Position numbers and translations under genes: made by a program. Of a stretch of 64,000 nucleotides of DNA, positions 35,310 through 45,918 are shown piece by piece. The notes under the pieces were generated by a model that searched no databases, was not told where the DNA came from, and saw only the letters and a list, made by a program, of their open reading frames with translations. Numbering within the stretch: position 1 is the stretch's first letter; every line of letters begins with the position of its first letter. Source of the stretch: Tubulanus polymorphus (taxonomy: Eukaryota > Nemertea > Palaeonemertea > Tubulaniformes > Tubulanidae); assembly GCF_964204645.1 (NCBI RefSeq), contig NC_134033.1, forward strand, positions 11,927,155 to 11,991,154, read 5' to 3'.

Positions 35310-36316
35310 AAAATTTTGCCCAGGTCAAACTGGCTCAGTTCAAGTCTCTGAGTCAAATTTGGCCCATGCCCAATTAGAGACTGCATTCACTCATAATCAA
35401 ACTGCTATTGAAATGACGCTGTGGCAAGTGAGGTCCAGTTAGCACACGCAGTATGTAATAAATTCAACCTCCGCTAAAATTTGGCACAGGCCTGATACAT
35501 ATTTGGTTGGGTCGAAATTGGCCAGCGCCTAACAAGGCGAGGGTAAGCCAAAATCAAACTGACACCGGCCAAAAACACTTGTGTAATCGCAGCTCAAGAC
35601 CTGTATAGACTGAACATAAAGAGAAAGTAAAATGAAATACTCCCCTATTGCTTAATACTTCAGAAAACAAATACAGCTGCAATTTCTCAGATTTGTAGAG
35701 ACACCTGTATTAAGCATTACTTCCCGACTATACAAACAGACTAAACTGCAGAGTCTTAATCCTACGATTGCGTGTGGAAATTTATAAAACTTACTCCGCA
35801 CGAATTGTGCCAAATCAAACCGACACAAATCAACAGACAGCGGGATAATCAAATAAAAAATAAATCCAATTTGAACCTGGCGGGGATGGTTATGGTGGAA
35901 GAGCTTCTTTCTTAAAGCTTCTTCTCTTGCCTTCATCACCGCTTAATCAGAAAAAAATTCTTGAAACTGCTGAATAGTGTTCAGTGGCTGGAGGCATGAA
36001 ATAACTCCACCAAAACCACATTCAAAAATTCCAATTGATCGAGATGACAATCACATTCAAAACTACCTTCAATAGAAAGAATATATAGAAATTGGTTCGG
36101 GCTATACTTTTACCGCGATCACATGGAGACGATTTGGTCCGGACCAAATTGGCACGGATCAGGTCGAGCCGAATTTTGGCACGTGCCTTATTAGAGAGCG
36201 CGTTCACACGCAATACACTCGCTTGATACTCGACAATGCTTAAACAAAGCGAAGTGAATCGCTTCCAGAATCAGTTGCAATTCACATGCAATAATTTAGC
36301 CCCTGCTGAAATTTGG
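35310..36316 (+). repeat. Cluster of diverged AAATTTGGC-palindrome elements
   Basis: Two or more old copies lie here (35310-35600 and 36115-36316). Shared words include GAGTCAAATTTGGCCCATGC, AATTTTGGCACGTGCCTTAT, CACACGCAATA, TGCAATAATTTAGCCCCTGC and TGTAATCGCAGCTC. The right copy runs directly into the 30-bp array, whose unit contains the same GTGATCGCAGCTC end. Confidence 0.6.
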
Positions 36317-36556
36317 CTCGAGTCTGGTGCGCGAGTGTGATCGCAGCTCGAGTCTGGTGCGCGAGTGTGATCGCAGCTCGAGTCTGGTGCACGAGTGAGA
36401 TCGCAGCTCGAGTCTGGTGCGCGAGTGTGATCGCAGCTCGAGTCTGGTGCGCGAGTGTGATCGCAGCTCGAGTCTGGTGCGCGAGTGTGATCGCAGCTCG
36501 AGTCTGGTGCGCGAGTGTGATCGCAGCTCGAGTCTGGTCTGCAAGTGTGATCGCAG
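36317..36556 (+). repeat. 30-bp minisatellite, exactly 8 copies
   Basis: The unit is CTCGAGTCTGGTGCGCGAGT then GTGATCGCAG. Copies differ at only a few positions, so the array is young. Thirty is a multiple of three, so both strands stay open (82-84 codons), which is not evidence of coding. Each unit carries a CTCGAG site and two CpG-containing GCGCGA/ATCGCA words. Confidence 0.95.
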
Positions 36557-37515
36557 CTAATAACTAGACCGGGACTTGATTCATTGATTAAAAAATTCTA
36601 CCAAATGAGAAAATGATTTTGAATAAATCCAGACTAATCCACTCCATAGAGCTATAGGTCTATGATAGCTCGACTTGATCCAGTAAAGAAACTCCAATAA
36701 CCGGCCAACAGGGAAACAATTTCAGAATAAATCCAAAATAATCCAGTTATGGCTAGATCCAGGATAACTGGATCTGGAATTCAATGATTTGGAATAAATC
36801 AGAATTCATCCATTGTCTAAATCGCCAAGATCAAGTCTATGATAAATATATCTGAAACCGATCTGCCAACGGTAAGAAATAGATCCAATTCACTTGAGCC
36901 TGAACAACATCTTCTGATCGATGAACTGAAATGTATCGCAATAAATCCAATTCATTTGAGACGCATAAAATAGACGGTGCGCTTCAAGGCGCAAACCTGT
37001 ACCGGTTTCGTTCCTTCTATCCGCTCGCTCATACACCTGCTCGATTTCAGAACGCGCAAAACTGACGACAGCCGATCATCAGATCATCATCGTGGGTAGT
37101 GTTAAAATCACAGCCTCTCATCACCAGCATACGTACCGACACGACACGGATAGCTCTCAACTCCTGCGGCGGCGATGTGAGAGATTGGGAAGTAAGAAAG
37201 ACGTAGTAGTAGCAACAGTAGCAGCGATTAACTTGTCAGCTCCAACTAGCTGTGAAATATCCGGTCATCAACAGTCATCAACTCGTTAGCACATCTTTAA
37301 AAAGTCGTTTATATCCGAGATCGATGGCAGACGCTTGAGCTCGCGGCAATCAGTTAATTATTAGAGTAGAATAGAACGCGGTCAAATTAACGCTTAATCC
37401 TTATATCATTATCCCTAGAAAATATTCACGTATCTTTTTTGTTCACGGTGACTATAACACCATTGCTAATATATACCAGCAAAAACATCATTAACTACTA
37501 TATAATTCAAAATCT
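36557..37515. other. Intronic sequence, CpG pocket at 36960-37380
   Basis: Imperfect repeats of AATAAATCCA(A/G)(A/T) occur at 36570-36960. A CpG-richer pocket follows, with a frame of 65 codons on the plus strand that has no splice support. No gene is recognised. Confidence 0.35.
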
Positions 37516-37707
37516 TCAGTTTAAACTTCCTTGCCCCGAAGACCCTTGCTCATAAGTATTCATATAAAAGTCAACCATGTAAAACGGATTTAGAAAAATA
37601 TCAGTTTTCAATTTCCTCTTTAGGCGGTCCCAGTCAGCTGGGGCTTTTTGGTGAATATCATTATTTTTATTGCCCATATCGGTTTTTGTAATGTAAAATA
37701 ATTGAAA
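37516..37707 (-). pseudogene. Possible retroelement protein fragment (63 codons)
   Basis: The open frame reads FQLFYITKTDMGNKNNDIHQ, then KAPADWDRLKRKLKTDIFLN, then PFYMVDFYMNTYEQGSSGQG, SLN and a stop. The DWDRLKRKLKTD segment resembles the basic linker (DWd.fk+lrn.v) common in LINE-type reverse-transcriptase polyproteins. No catalytic motif is present in this short piece. It could be a remnant of such an element or chance. Confidence 0.2.
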
Positions 37708-38082
37708 CTACAAAACTAATATAATTGAAACTACAAAAACGAGTGTAGATTTTGTGGATGCCAATTTCTCTTCAAAACAGGTAGAAGAGAAAAGCCATCA
37801 ATCTTGCATGCGTTGACAGCTGAGATGTTGAAGAAAGATGAATAATTTCTTTTTATAGCAAGATACGCAGTTATAATTTTCATGGAAAATCTCAATCGAA
37901 GAAATCAGCGATCAAATTTCTTTCAGTGCTTACGATAATTATCTAATCAGAAAAAAATTCAAGGCTAAAGAAATGGATTTCTCGAGGCAGCTCCCTGAGC
38001 CAGGCGCACAAATCGGTAAAAGCCATGTTTCCAAGAAAAAAACATGAAACAACAAAACAATAAAAACTTCCACTTTTTATAG

Positions 38083-38276
38083 GCTTATACACTGTGAAAC
38101 GAAAACACATGGTCGGAAATGAGTTTTTAACTGTAGTCCGTGTCAACAGTCCAGCTCTAGTGGAACCAACGATAATCAGAGTTGTTGCTGTAATGAAAGG
38201 CGATCAAGGACAAGAGGAGGAAATCATGTCGGATATGGTACGAGCGCTGGTGACCGAATACTGCGATGACAGATAG
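38083..38276 (+). other. Candidate 3'-terminal coding exon, plus strand
   Basis: TTCCACTTTTTATAG|GC is a strong acceptor. The downstream frame is LYTVKRKHMVGNEFLTVVRV, then NSPALVEPTIIRVVAVMKGD, then QGQEEEIMSDMVRALVTEYC, then DDR and TAG. The composition (alternating hydrophobics, then an acidic helix) is protein-like. No partner exon was found upstream on the plus strand and no AATAAA directly follows the stop. I do not recognise the family. It would be a gene nested in the CASK intron on the opposite strand, a transposon fragment, or chance. Confidence 0.25.
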
Positions 38277-39172
38277 AATACTAATGATGGAACACTGGTG
38301 TTGAACTAGTACAAGAATCTTATTGAGTGCACTTTTGCTCTGTCTATTTCATCTCTTTGAGCCCATTATCCCCAGATCTTCAGTTAGACTTTCAATGAGT
38401 TTAAATAAGGTTATTTCTGATTTGTTTTTAAATGAAATACTAAACAAGAACTTTAGAACTTTAGAAAGTGGATGAAGTCGAAGTCCAGTATCAAGAAGAG
38501 GCATGATGACATAAAAAACGTTGATGAGTTGAATGTGGTACTCGAGGCACACAATTAAAAGTTAAACATGTCCACAGCGGTATTTAGCATACTGTGCAAC
38601 AAGTCTTCTCATTCTGAAATGGATGTCGAGTTCAGCGAAAACCTGGATTGAATTGACTCTGAAATTATACATTCATCGCTTCGCACCTGCTAGCTGCGGC
38701 AATGATTCTATCATTTCTGTGAAAGGAAAAAATCAATTCCAATCGAACCTTATCTAATCTTCCTCGCTAGAGAACTGTGAACAGAATGTGTTTACAGCCC
38801 TTTGTAAAGTAAACATTGATTTTTTCATCGATAAGCAACACTTACTTCTATCCGACCTCCCTGCTAACTATCACACCTTACAGTAATAAGCACGTTTGAA
38901 ATACCGTTGAGTGGAAAAAATTGTAAGCAATGTTTCAGTACGTAATTGTGTTGTTGTACTAGTTCAATTTTGTACTTCTTACATGAGCACAGTTTGAGAA
39001 GCCCGATAAGTCTGACTTTTAAACCTCAATCAACACCAAATATTCGTTATGATACCATCTGTTAAGTGTCAAAACTGTGTCTACTTCAACATTAAATGGA
39101 ACTTCCTTACAAGAACGTAAGTAATCTATTCGTTATGATCAAACAATCATATACAAGAACCGCTAACACTAT
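38277..39172. other. AT-rich intronic sequence, nothing recognised
   Basis: Only short frames are present. No ordered repeat is seen. Confidence 0.5.
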
Positions 39173-39245
39173 AGGATTCGAACCCATGAACCCTGAATCG
39201 ATGACCGACCTGTACGTAATTAAGTGCTAGATTATGCTGCCAACT
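39173..39245 (-). repeat. tRNA-like relic related to the 66-bp array SINE
   Basis: On the minus strand it reads AGGGTTCATGGGTTCGAATCC (B-box-like), preceded by a decayed TTGGCAGCATAATCTAGCAC A-box region. It is the same class as 21717-21787 and is not amplified here. Confidence 0.5.
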
Positions 39246-39667
39246 CATGTCAGACATGATAAACAATGTAAAACTTTGATTGAAAAAATTATCCTGCATG
39301 GAGGGGAAGTCTGATGGGAAATATCCGGACTCAAGAAAAGCACTCTGTCATACAAGTAATTCATTAGGACTTTATGAATGTTTCGCTCCCATCACAGCTA
39401 TACCACCTGGCTAAAATATGATTGATGAAAAATATGATTGATGAAAGGTGAATATTTCGTGATATCGCTCTCAACACAGTTGCTAATAAAGCAACATCAA
39501 AAACGAAAAACATTTCATCCACGACTGAATTACACGTCAGATAAAAGAACCGGCAACATTGTTGCCAAGCAACTGGTTATAATTCATAGCGGTGACTTTT
39601 CCGTTCTGTTCATCGCTGTAAGTGTCGTCGTAGCCATGACTCCCTTCATTCTGTTTGTCCACTTTAA

Positions 39668-40062
39668 CACCTCACCTTCTCTCACTCTCTCGCTTACTAC
39701 AGGGTTCATAACACCTCACGTTCTCTCACTCTCTCGCTTACTACAGGGTTCATAACACCTCACGTTCTCTCACTCTCTCGCTTCCTACAGGGTTCATAAC
39801 ACCTCACGTTCTCTCACTCTCTCGCTTCCTACAGGGTTCATAACACCTCACGTTCTCTCGCTCTCTCGCTTCCCACAGGGTTCATAACACCTCACGTTCT
39901 CTCACTCTCTCGCTTCCTACAGGGTTCATAACACCTCACGTTCTCTCACTCTCTCGCTTACTACAGGGTTCATAACACCTCACGTTCTCTCACTCTCTCG
40001 CTTCCTACAGGGTTCATAATACCTCACGTTCTCTCACTCTCTCACTTCCTACAGGGTTCATA
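39668..40062 (+). repeat. 44-bp minisatellite, 9 copies
   Basis: The unit is GGTTCATAACACCTCACGTT, then CTCTCACTCTCTCGCTTCCT, then ACAG. The copies are over 90% alike. Each unit contains a polypyrimidine run ending CTACAG|G or CCACAG|G, a serviceable 3' splice-site consensus on the plus strand repeated nine times, but on the antisense strand of CASK. Confidence 0.95.
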
Positions 40063-41031
40063 ATGTCCTGATATTTTTACCATGTTTCCCCGTGTATGGT
40101 GTTTATATTTTGCGATAATACTTGTATATTAATCTGTATTTTTGTTTTATAGTTTTATATTTTTCTCTATCCGTATTAAGAGTTGATTACGTTTCCAATA
40201 CCTGTTCATTCTCTATTATCAAAATAGACAAAGATTTATGTAATATATGTATCTTTTTGCATAAGTTACAAGAAGGTGAAACGTTCATGCTGACTAAAGT
40301 TTGAATTTATTGGCGTCACTGTTGATAACTGCCGTTATTCACTGTGGTAGCTACTTTGAAATTATTTTCACTGCTAAATATAGGTAGCATTAAACTGTTT
40401 TTGCTATTCCAATGAGCTGGTCAGACAAAAAAAACCGAAATGTACTGGGAAGATATGTGGTCCTCTGAGAAAACTTTGAAACTCTGGCTTGTTTTCATAC
40501 CACTGCGACATACTTGAGATATATTTAGCAACTAATTTGTTATGACTATCATCTCATTTCATAATTGATAATATTCTCTGCTATTCAAAGCCTTGAAGAC
40601 AACTGCTTTTGATTTCTGTTCTTCCTCTGTCTGTCTTTTCTCTGCCTCTCACACTCGCTGGCTCCATCTCTTATCTCTCTTGTCGTCCCTGCCTACTCTC
40701 ACTGTCCTCTCCATCTCCCTCTATCATTCACGTCCTGGTCGCACTGCTACAGATTATGGTTACTGCGAGTCTGCTTAAGCAACTGGTATTGTATTTTTCA
40801 GTAATACTGATAGATGGCATCAGTGAGCTATGCGATTGTCAATATTCAGGACGCATTGCAACAGTTTAATCAAATACACATATCATGTAGAATATTCACG
40901 TATAACAACCATGTTAACACAGGGACGGATGAAGACTGTTACAGCTTGACCACAATCTACCCACTACCAAATTCATGGATTGAGTTGAAAATGCTTGTTG
41001 AGCTCAGGAACTAGAAAATCAGGACTGCATC
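40063..41031. other. AT-rich intronic sequence, nothing firm
   Basis: A 66-codon ATG frame lies at 40814-41014 (MASVSYAIVNIQDALQQFNQ and on), behind a weak acceptor-like TTTTTCAG. It is unrecognised and may be chance. Confidence 0.35.
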
Positions 41032-41147
41032 ACCAGTCACTCAAAAGTTGGTTGAAGATAAACAGCGGATGAATACCATAGTAACAATGAACTTCTAATT
41101 GTCACTATGTCAACTGGTTGACGTTAACCAACTTTTGAGCAACTGGT
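41032..41147. mobile_element. Short MITE with 22-bp terminal inverted repeats
   Basis: The left end ACCAGTCACTCAAAAGTTGGTT (20 of its 22 bases pair) and the right end AACCAACTTTTGAGCAACTGGT are inverted. The interior is only about 70 bp. The end word TTTTGAGCAACTGG recurs alone at 57797-57811 and 58131-58146, suggesting further members of the family in this gene. Confidence 0.65.
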
Positions 41148-41539
41148 CCCAGGTGTTATATCTCCCTATGCATGACTGATGCAAGTTATATAGGCCGAGG
41201 GCGGGTAATAATACCAAACTCGATAGCATTATCAACATTATCATAAGCCGGTCTGAAACTACCGAATGGAAAAAGCCTGACCACTGACCATTGTTTATAA
41301 CCTGTTCACGTCGACCCGACGAAAATTCATCACTTTTTATGACCGTTCGATAAAAACCGTCTTAATTAGGCGCGTAACCGGTCGGTGAATACAAAGTCAG
41401 CAGCGACCGGAGATAATTTATCGGGGACAACAACCGATAACAAACTGTAATACGCGAGGACAGCCGCATGATTGAAACACGTAATTGACAAAACGTCAGC
41501 GATTTCCCCTCTCGGCGACTTGATTGATTAATTTCTTAC

Positions 41540-41633
41540 CCAGCGGAGAAGACCGAAGAAAGACGACTGACCAACGTTGAAAATATCGGAAAGAGGAGGA
41601 ACGTCGTCGGTGGCGTCTGCGAGCCCCACGCTG
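41540..41633 (-). other. Candidate internal exon, minus strand (94 bp)
   Basis: CATTCCCAG|C is followed in one frame by SVGLADATDDVPPLSDIFNV, then GQSSFFGLLRW, then the donor TGG|gtaaga. It sits in a CpG-richer pocket (41260-41700). The acceptor is a tandem CAGCAG, as in the CASK exon at 63140. A different minus frame is open far longer (127 codons, 41496-41879), and the plus strand is also open behind TTTCTTACCCAG. The reading is therefore undecided and the sequence is not one I know from CASK. Confidence 0.25.
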
Positions 41634-41884
41634 CTGGGAATGAACCGCTGCCGCCACTAAGCGATTAACCAGAGTAAAATGGTTTGCCACCGAGAAAGAT
41701 TCCTGATTGAATATTTCCGGGAAGACACAGGATATATCGGTAATAGATATATATTCTCGAAATGCTTCCTGCATCGATAACAAATTCAGTCCTATATCAA
41801 ACAGCAGTCGCCCATTCATTATGGAGATGTTGTGTATGTCATAGTTGGTTTGGCAACCAGCAGTATACATAACAATCAACTCCT

Positions 41885-42120
41885 TTCAGTATATCTACAC
41901 CGCAGTGCAGTGTATAATAGTATATCAACACCGCAGTGCAGTGTATAACAGTGCATCTACACCACAGTGTAGTTTATAACAGTACATCTACACCGCAGTG
42001 CAGTGTTTAACAGTGTATCTTCACCGCAGTGCAACCTATAACAGTACATCAACACCGCAGTGCAGTTTATAACAGTGTATATACACCACAGTGCAATGTA
42101 TAAATTGGTGATGGACTTTG
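41885..42120 (-). repeat. 31-bp minisatellite that grew from the dispersed palindromic family (copy D)
   Basis: The unit is CATCTACACCGCAGTGCAGT then GTATAACAGTA, about 7 copies, each with a near-palindrome TACACCGCAGTGCAGTGTA. The right edge continues ATAAATTGGTGATGGACTTTG, which matches, reversed, the segment next to the same palindrome in copies A-C. So the array is a tandem expansion of one end of that element. Confidence 0.8.
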
Positions 42121-42655
42121 CTAACTAATGATCATTCTATGTCAGCTAACAAGTTTGGCAAGGATTTAACAAGTTTGGCCATATTCCAGTCATTCCCTGC
42201 CTCAATATTCCTTAAGTTATTTCCATTCGAGATATTGGTTTTTGCCATGAAGGCGACACATTTTTCATTACCTTGAAGAGCGCGAAATCTTTATAAATAT
42301 GCCATTCGTTCATTTCCTCGGGGCACAGTTGACAAATTGACTCAATACAGAGCAGTCGATCTTATGCTAACAGTGTGCGCCAGATAAAATGGTTAGTTAA
42401 ACTAATTCAGCGTCGACATTAGCTCCGTTATTCAATTACTATTTAGCTCAGAGGTAAACATAACATTCATAGTATCTATTGGTCAATCACGACAAATCAG
42501 TCCATTTGCTCCTTAAGGCTATATTTTCTTTGCTCATTGGTGACAGTCTGTCCATATGCTTCTAAGGGATTCCTAAGCGCCTGTTAGCTCTTCTGCTCAC
42601 AATGAGCAAATGTTGAAATGTAGCGAAATATTGCCATAACAAGCAACATTTCCTT
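42121..42655. other. AT-rich intronic sequence, nothing recognised
   Basis: This is spacer between copies D and C of the palindromic family. Confidence 0.5.
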
Positions 42656-42808
42656 TTAACCCTTTCAGTGCATCTACACCGCAGTGCGGTGTATAAATCA
42701 GTGATAGATTTTGCTAGTACACCCCACTGTGTGACAGATAGACTTGGGTTACTCGGTGTATTGATGTAATTAGTAATTATCTCTCTTGAAAAATGGCAGC
42801 ACCTGTCT
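42656..42808 (-). repeat. Dispersed palindromic repeat family, copy C
   Basis: Reversed, it gives AGACAGGTGCTGCCAT, TAATTACTAATTACATCAAT, the ACACCG...GGGGTGTACTA dyad, AATCTATCACTGATTTATAC, ACCGCACTGCGGTGTA and the GGGTTAA end. The terminal palindrome TACACCGCAGTGCGGTGTA is nearly perfect here. Confidence 0.75.
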
Positions 42809-43255
42809 AACATAATGAAATACTAGTAACTAACGATATACCGTGCCGCGGTGTAGATCCCCGTTATTAAACACACTAGGGTAGAATTTTTTTAAATTGT
42901 CGAATTATCTCTAACACTATAGGGTATTAACTAGTCCGCACTGAAAAGTTAAGGGGACTTTCAGGCAAAAAAAAAACAAAATCAGACTCAAAAAATTATA
43001 TTTTTCGAATACACTTTTATATCCAAGTTGGATATCAAGTGGGGTCCAAAATTAGGTCTTACTTGAGCGGAGTATTTTGTACCGGTACATATGCATAAAA
43101 TGATTGCGTATAAAAACAACTAGACCTAAACATATAACTGATGAAGTGTTTAGTAAGAGCAGCTCGTAGTGTAAAGAACTCGTAACTCGGAGACCAATCT
43201 CGAGTTCTCCTCGTCCAGTGACACTCGTGTAGCCACGGAATGTTTTCATACTTAC

Positions 43256-43374
43256 ATCAAGTAACGCGTGAAGTTGCGTATCTTCGAAGACGCTTTGTAA
43301 AAAGTCGACGTCCTTGTCGGTGCCGTCTGTCAGACACTGGATTTCTTCCAGACTGTCCAATACTTGACTTACAG
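43256..43374 (-). CDS. CASK: CASK-like MAGUK scaffold, internal exon: first L27 half-domain
   Basis: This 119-bp exon (2 bases plus 39 codons) reads [20 protein letters not shown], then [19 protein letters not shown]. It matches the first L27 domain of CASK (vertebrate form [31 protein letters not shown]). In the family, this helical heterodimerisation module binds other L27 scaffolds such as SAP97/Dlg and the Mint/Veli complex partners. The acceptor is atattttcag|CT and the donor is GAT|gtaagt, ending in phase 0. An in-frame GTAAGT near the 5' end of the exon (43367-43372 on the minus strand) could act as a cryptic donor. A longer open frame continues 5'->3' into the intron, but conservation stops exactly at LLD. 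Confidence 0.95.
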
Positions 43375-43474
43375 CTGAAAATATACAATTGAAACGTTTA
43401 CGAGGACATTCCTAACGGAAGTAGAGTGAGTAGTACGATAAAATATGATTTTCAAGTAGTCACAGAACTTCAAG

Positions 43475-43735
43475 GGTCATCAATGGGATATCGGTAGGAC
43501 ATCAATGGGACATCAACTGTAGAACAATGGGACATCAACTATAGAACAATGGGACATCAATTGTAGAACAATGGGACATCAATTTTAGAACACTGGGACA
43601 TCAATTGTAGAACACTGGGACATCAATTGTTAAAGAAAGGGTTATCAATGGTAAAACCTTGGGACATCAATGGGAGAACGATGAGAATGGAGAAAACTGG
43701 GACATCAACAGGAGTCAATGGGACATCAATGGGAA
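43475..43735 (+). repeat. 22-bp minisatellite (GGGACATCAATTGTAGAACAAT), about 10 copies, decaying rightwards
   Basis: The central copies are nearly identical. The right-hand copies become irregular (ATCAATGGGA words to about 43830). It begins only about 100 bp upstream, on the minus strand, of the L27 exon acceptor, with the branch-point region between. Confidence 0.9.
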
Positions 43736-45140
43736 ATCAGTGGTTACAAAAATAGGTTGGATATCAATGGAGATCGATAAAACATCAGTGACAGTGAATA
43801 TTAGCAATCGCAAAACAATGGCATATCAACAAAAGATCAATGGATTCATGAAAAGATTTAAAAGAAAATTGCTTATAAAAGATTTGTTCCATTTCTCACA
43901 AAAAAGGCACTTGGTTTCTCGACTCGATACCATCGGGATCTACCCCTGGTTTTATGATTGACACAGTATAGTAGTAGATATATCATTCATGTTCAGTTCG
44001 AGATTTCAGATTATGATATACATGATTAAGCAATGATATCTCTATCTATAATGTATCCGATATCGAATTTCCCAGTTATGTAACAGTGAATGTAATGTGT
44101 GTGTGTGTACACTTGAAGAAGATGTAACTCTTCAATTCATCTATTGATTAACGATTTCTGCCTCAGATCTCGACTCAATCTGACACTCGACTCGGATGTA
44201 GTCTTAAAACATCGCTTGCACAAATACAGCGTATCCCTTATAGAGAAACTTTTCACATGCTTCGTTCTGGCGCTGTACGGCACTTCAAAATGCCATTTTA
44301 GAATTTTGTAAGATGATACACGACCGAGATTGAATAAGTTAAAAATGTCGATGACTTGATTGCGACGGGCAAATCTCACGAAGTTACGAGATCATCAGCA
44401 CTTCAATTTCATCTTTATTACCAATAACATACAGTTAACTCATCCTTACTTTAATCAATGATGCTCGTTTACGATAACGTGGTAGGTGAGGATCCACCAG
44501 GTTCACTAATGGGAACTTGGTTGCATTAAATTTCTTCCATGCTTTAATTAAAATTGAACAATTTTTCTTTGAAGTAGATTGATTGCGTGAAAATTATACC
44601 AAACAATGAATAGGAAAGTCGATCATTTTGAAGATTCGCGAGCCAAAGTTGATCGGAAATGAACTCATTTTAAAAACTGTTCATAAAACTGACAATACCT
44701 AATTCCATTTTCAGGTTGGAACGGGTTAACTGGATCATTACCTACGAAATCTAAGATGAAACAGATGACAGATAGAAACGGTGATAATGATCGATGATTA
44801 AAATTAATATTTGCAGAATCTTGAAACGGATGATGAATATGAATTGCATATCATATATCAAAGTAGGTAGAGAGTAGGGGTGGCGAGGTACACTTGTGTT
44901 GTCAGTACGTGCACATACGAATAATTACTGTTCTAATTGACCCGTTCATGATTCATCAAGAACCCGATGATCAAACATATCATTTGAAGAGGATGTGCTT
45001 ATCATAAACCACTTCGAAGATTTTTGTATAATAATCAGTGGTCTCCACTGCCAGCAGCATACAGAGATCATGTAAAGCAGGCATGGGGCGACCTACTGAA
45101 TGTTGGGAACTCATTTCGAAGCAACCACCAGCCTGTCAAG

Positions 45141-45416
45141 CTACACATCATTGCGACTACCATCATTCAAGTTCAAGTTGTTAGTTGTCAGTTGACTGCC
45201 ATCGGTGTCAGTCGCAATGAATCGCACATGTTCTACTTTCTGCAATGCTACATGAACGTCTCTCCCAGCTGAAACACATGTGCAATACTCTTGCATCTTA
45301 CAGAGACTAGTCGCATATCATTGCTACTGATCACATTACAAGCTAGACAACAATTTGCGACCAGTTGTAATGGATTGTGTTTGGTTACAGGTCGACATAT
45401 ATGAGAGGCCGGGTCC
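45141..45416 (-). mobile_element. Diverged reverse copy of the TTAA-type MITE
   Basis: It shares ordered words with the reverse complement of 1931-2160: CTACACATCATTGCGAC, CAGTCGCAATGAATCGCACA, TGTTCTACTTTCTGC, CTAGTCGCA, and an end AGGTCGACATATATGAGAGG followed by CCGGG. It is longer (about 275 bp) and decayed, and no intact TTAA pair remains. Confidence 0.55.
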
Positions 45417-45918
45417 AGCAAAATATCAAATTTGGCAAAATCAGCCCTTTCTTGGAAGCACACTGTCTTTTCCTATTTTGTCAGATTGCCAACTCGACCG
45501 ATAAATTGACCCAATGATCCAGGAATATCAGGATAGTGTGGAGTGACCTTAACCTGAGCTCAGTCATCTCCACGTGACCATGGCTTATGAATTTCTTGTC
45601 ATCATTCAAAAGATTCTCCTCGATTCCAGGAACATAGATCATCCATCGATCTTTATGATCTTATGATCATAAGAAATCATGGTGAGCTTTGATTTATCAG
45701 ACAGTCTATGATTCAGAAACCCAGACGGTATAATGGGACAATACCTCATGAACAAGCGTGATTATCATATCAATGTCGTAGATACTTCCAATAAACCATG
45801 CGATTACAAGACTAATCTTAAAGGTTTTATCTCATTTCAGACGCGAGTATTTGACCGATAGATCCAACTGAAATATTTCAAAATTCGTACATCTGCTTGT
45901 GGATTTCAAAACTTAAGT

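Larger units (their letters stand above)
1..43255 (-). other. Presumed CASK intron following the first L27 exon, open to the left edge
   Basis: Downstream of LLD, CASK should continue with the second L27 domain (words like PPSDAV.RAKEVL), PDZ (DEPMGITLK), SH3 and guanylate-kinase exons. I looked by eye on the minus strand for those words across 1-43255 and found none. The simplest reading is one intron longer than 43 kb that leaves the window. A short or strongly diverged exon could have been missed, and the gene could in principle be rearranged. Confidence 0.5.

Noticed and set aside
36296-36567. Frames of 82-84 codons open on both strands
   Set aside because: They are the eight 30-bp units read in frame; both strands being open points to repeat structure, not coding.
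43052-43255. Continuation of the L27 open frame past LLD to a stop
   Set aside because: A consensus donor follows LLD and the CASK similarity stops there; the remainder is read-through into intron.
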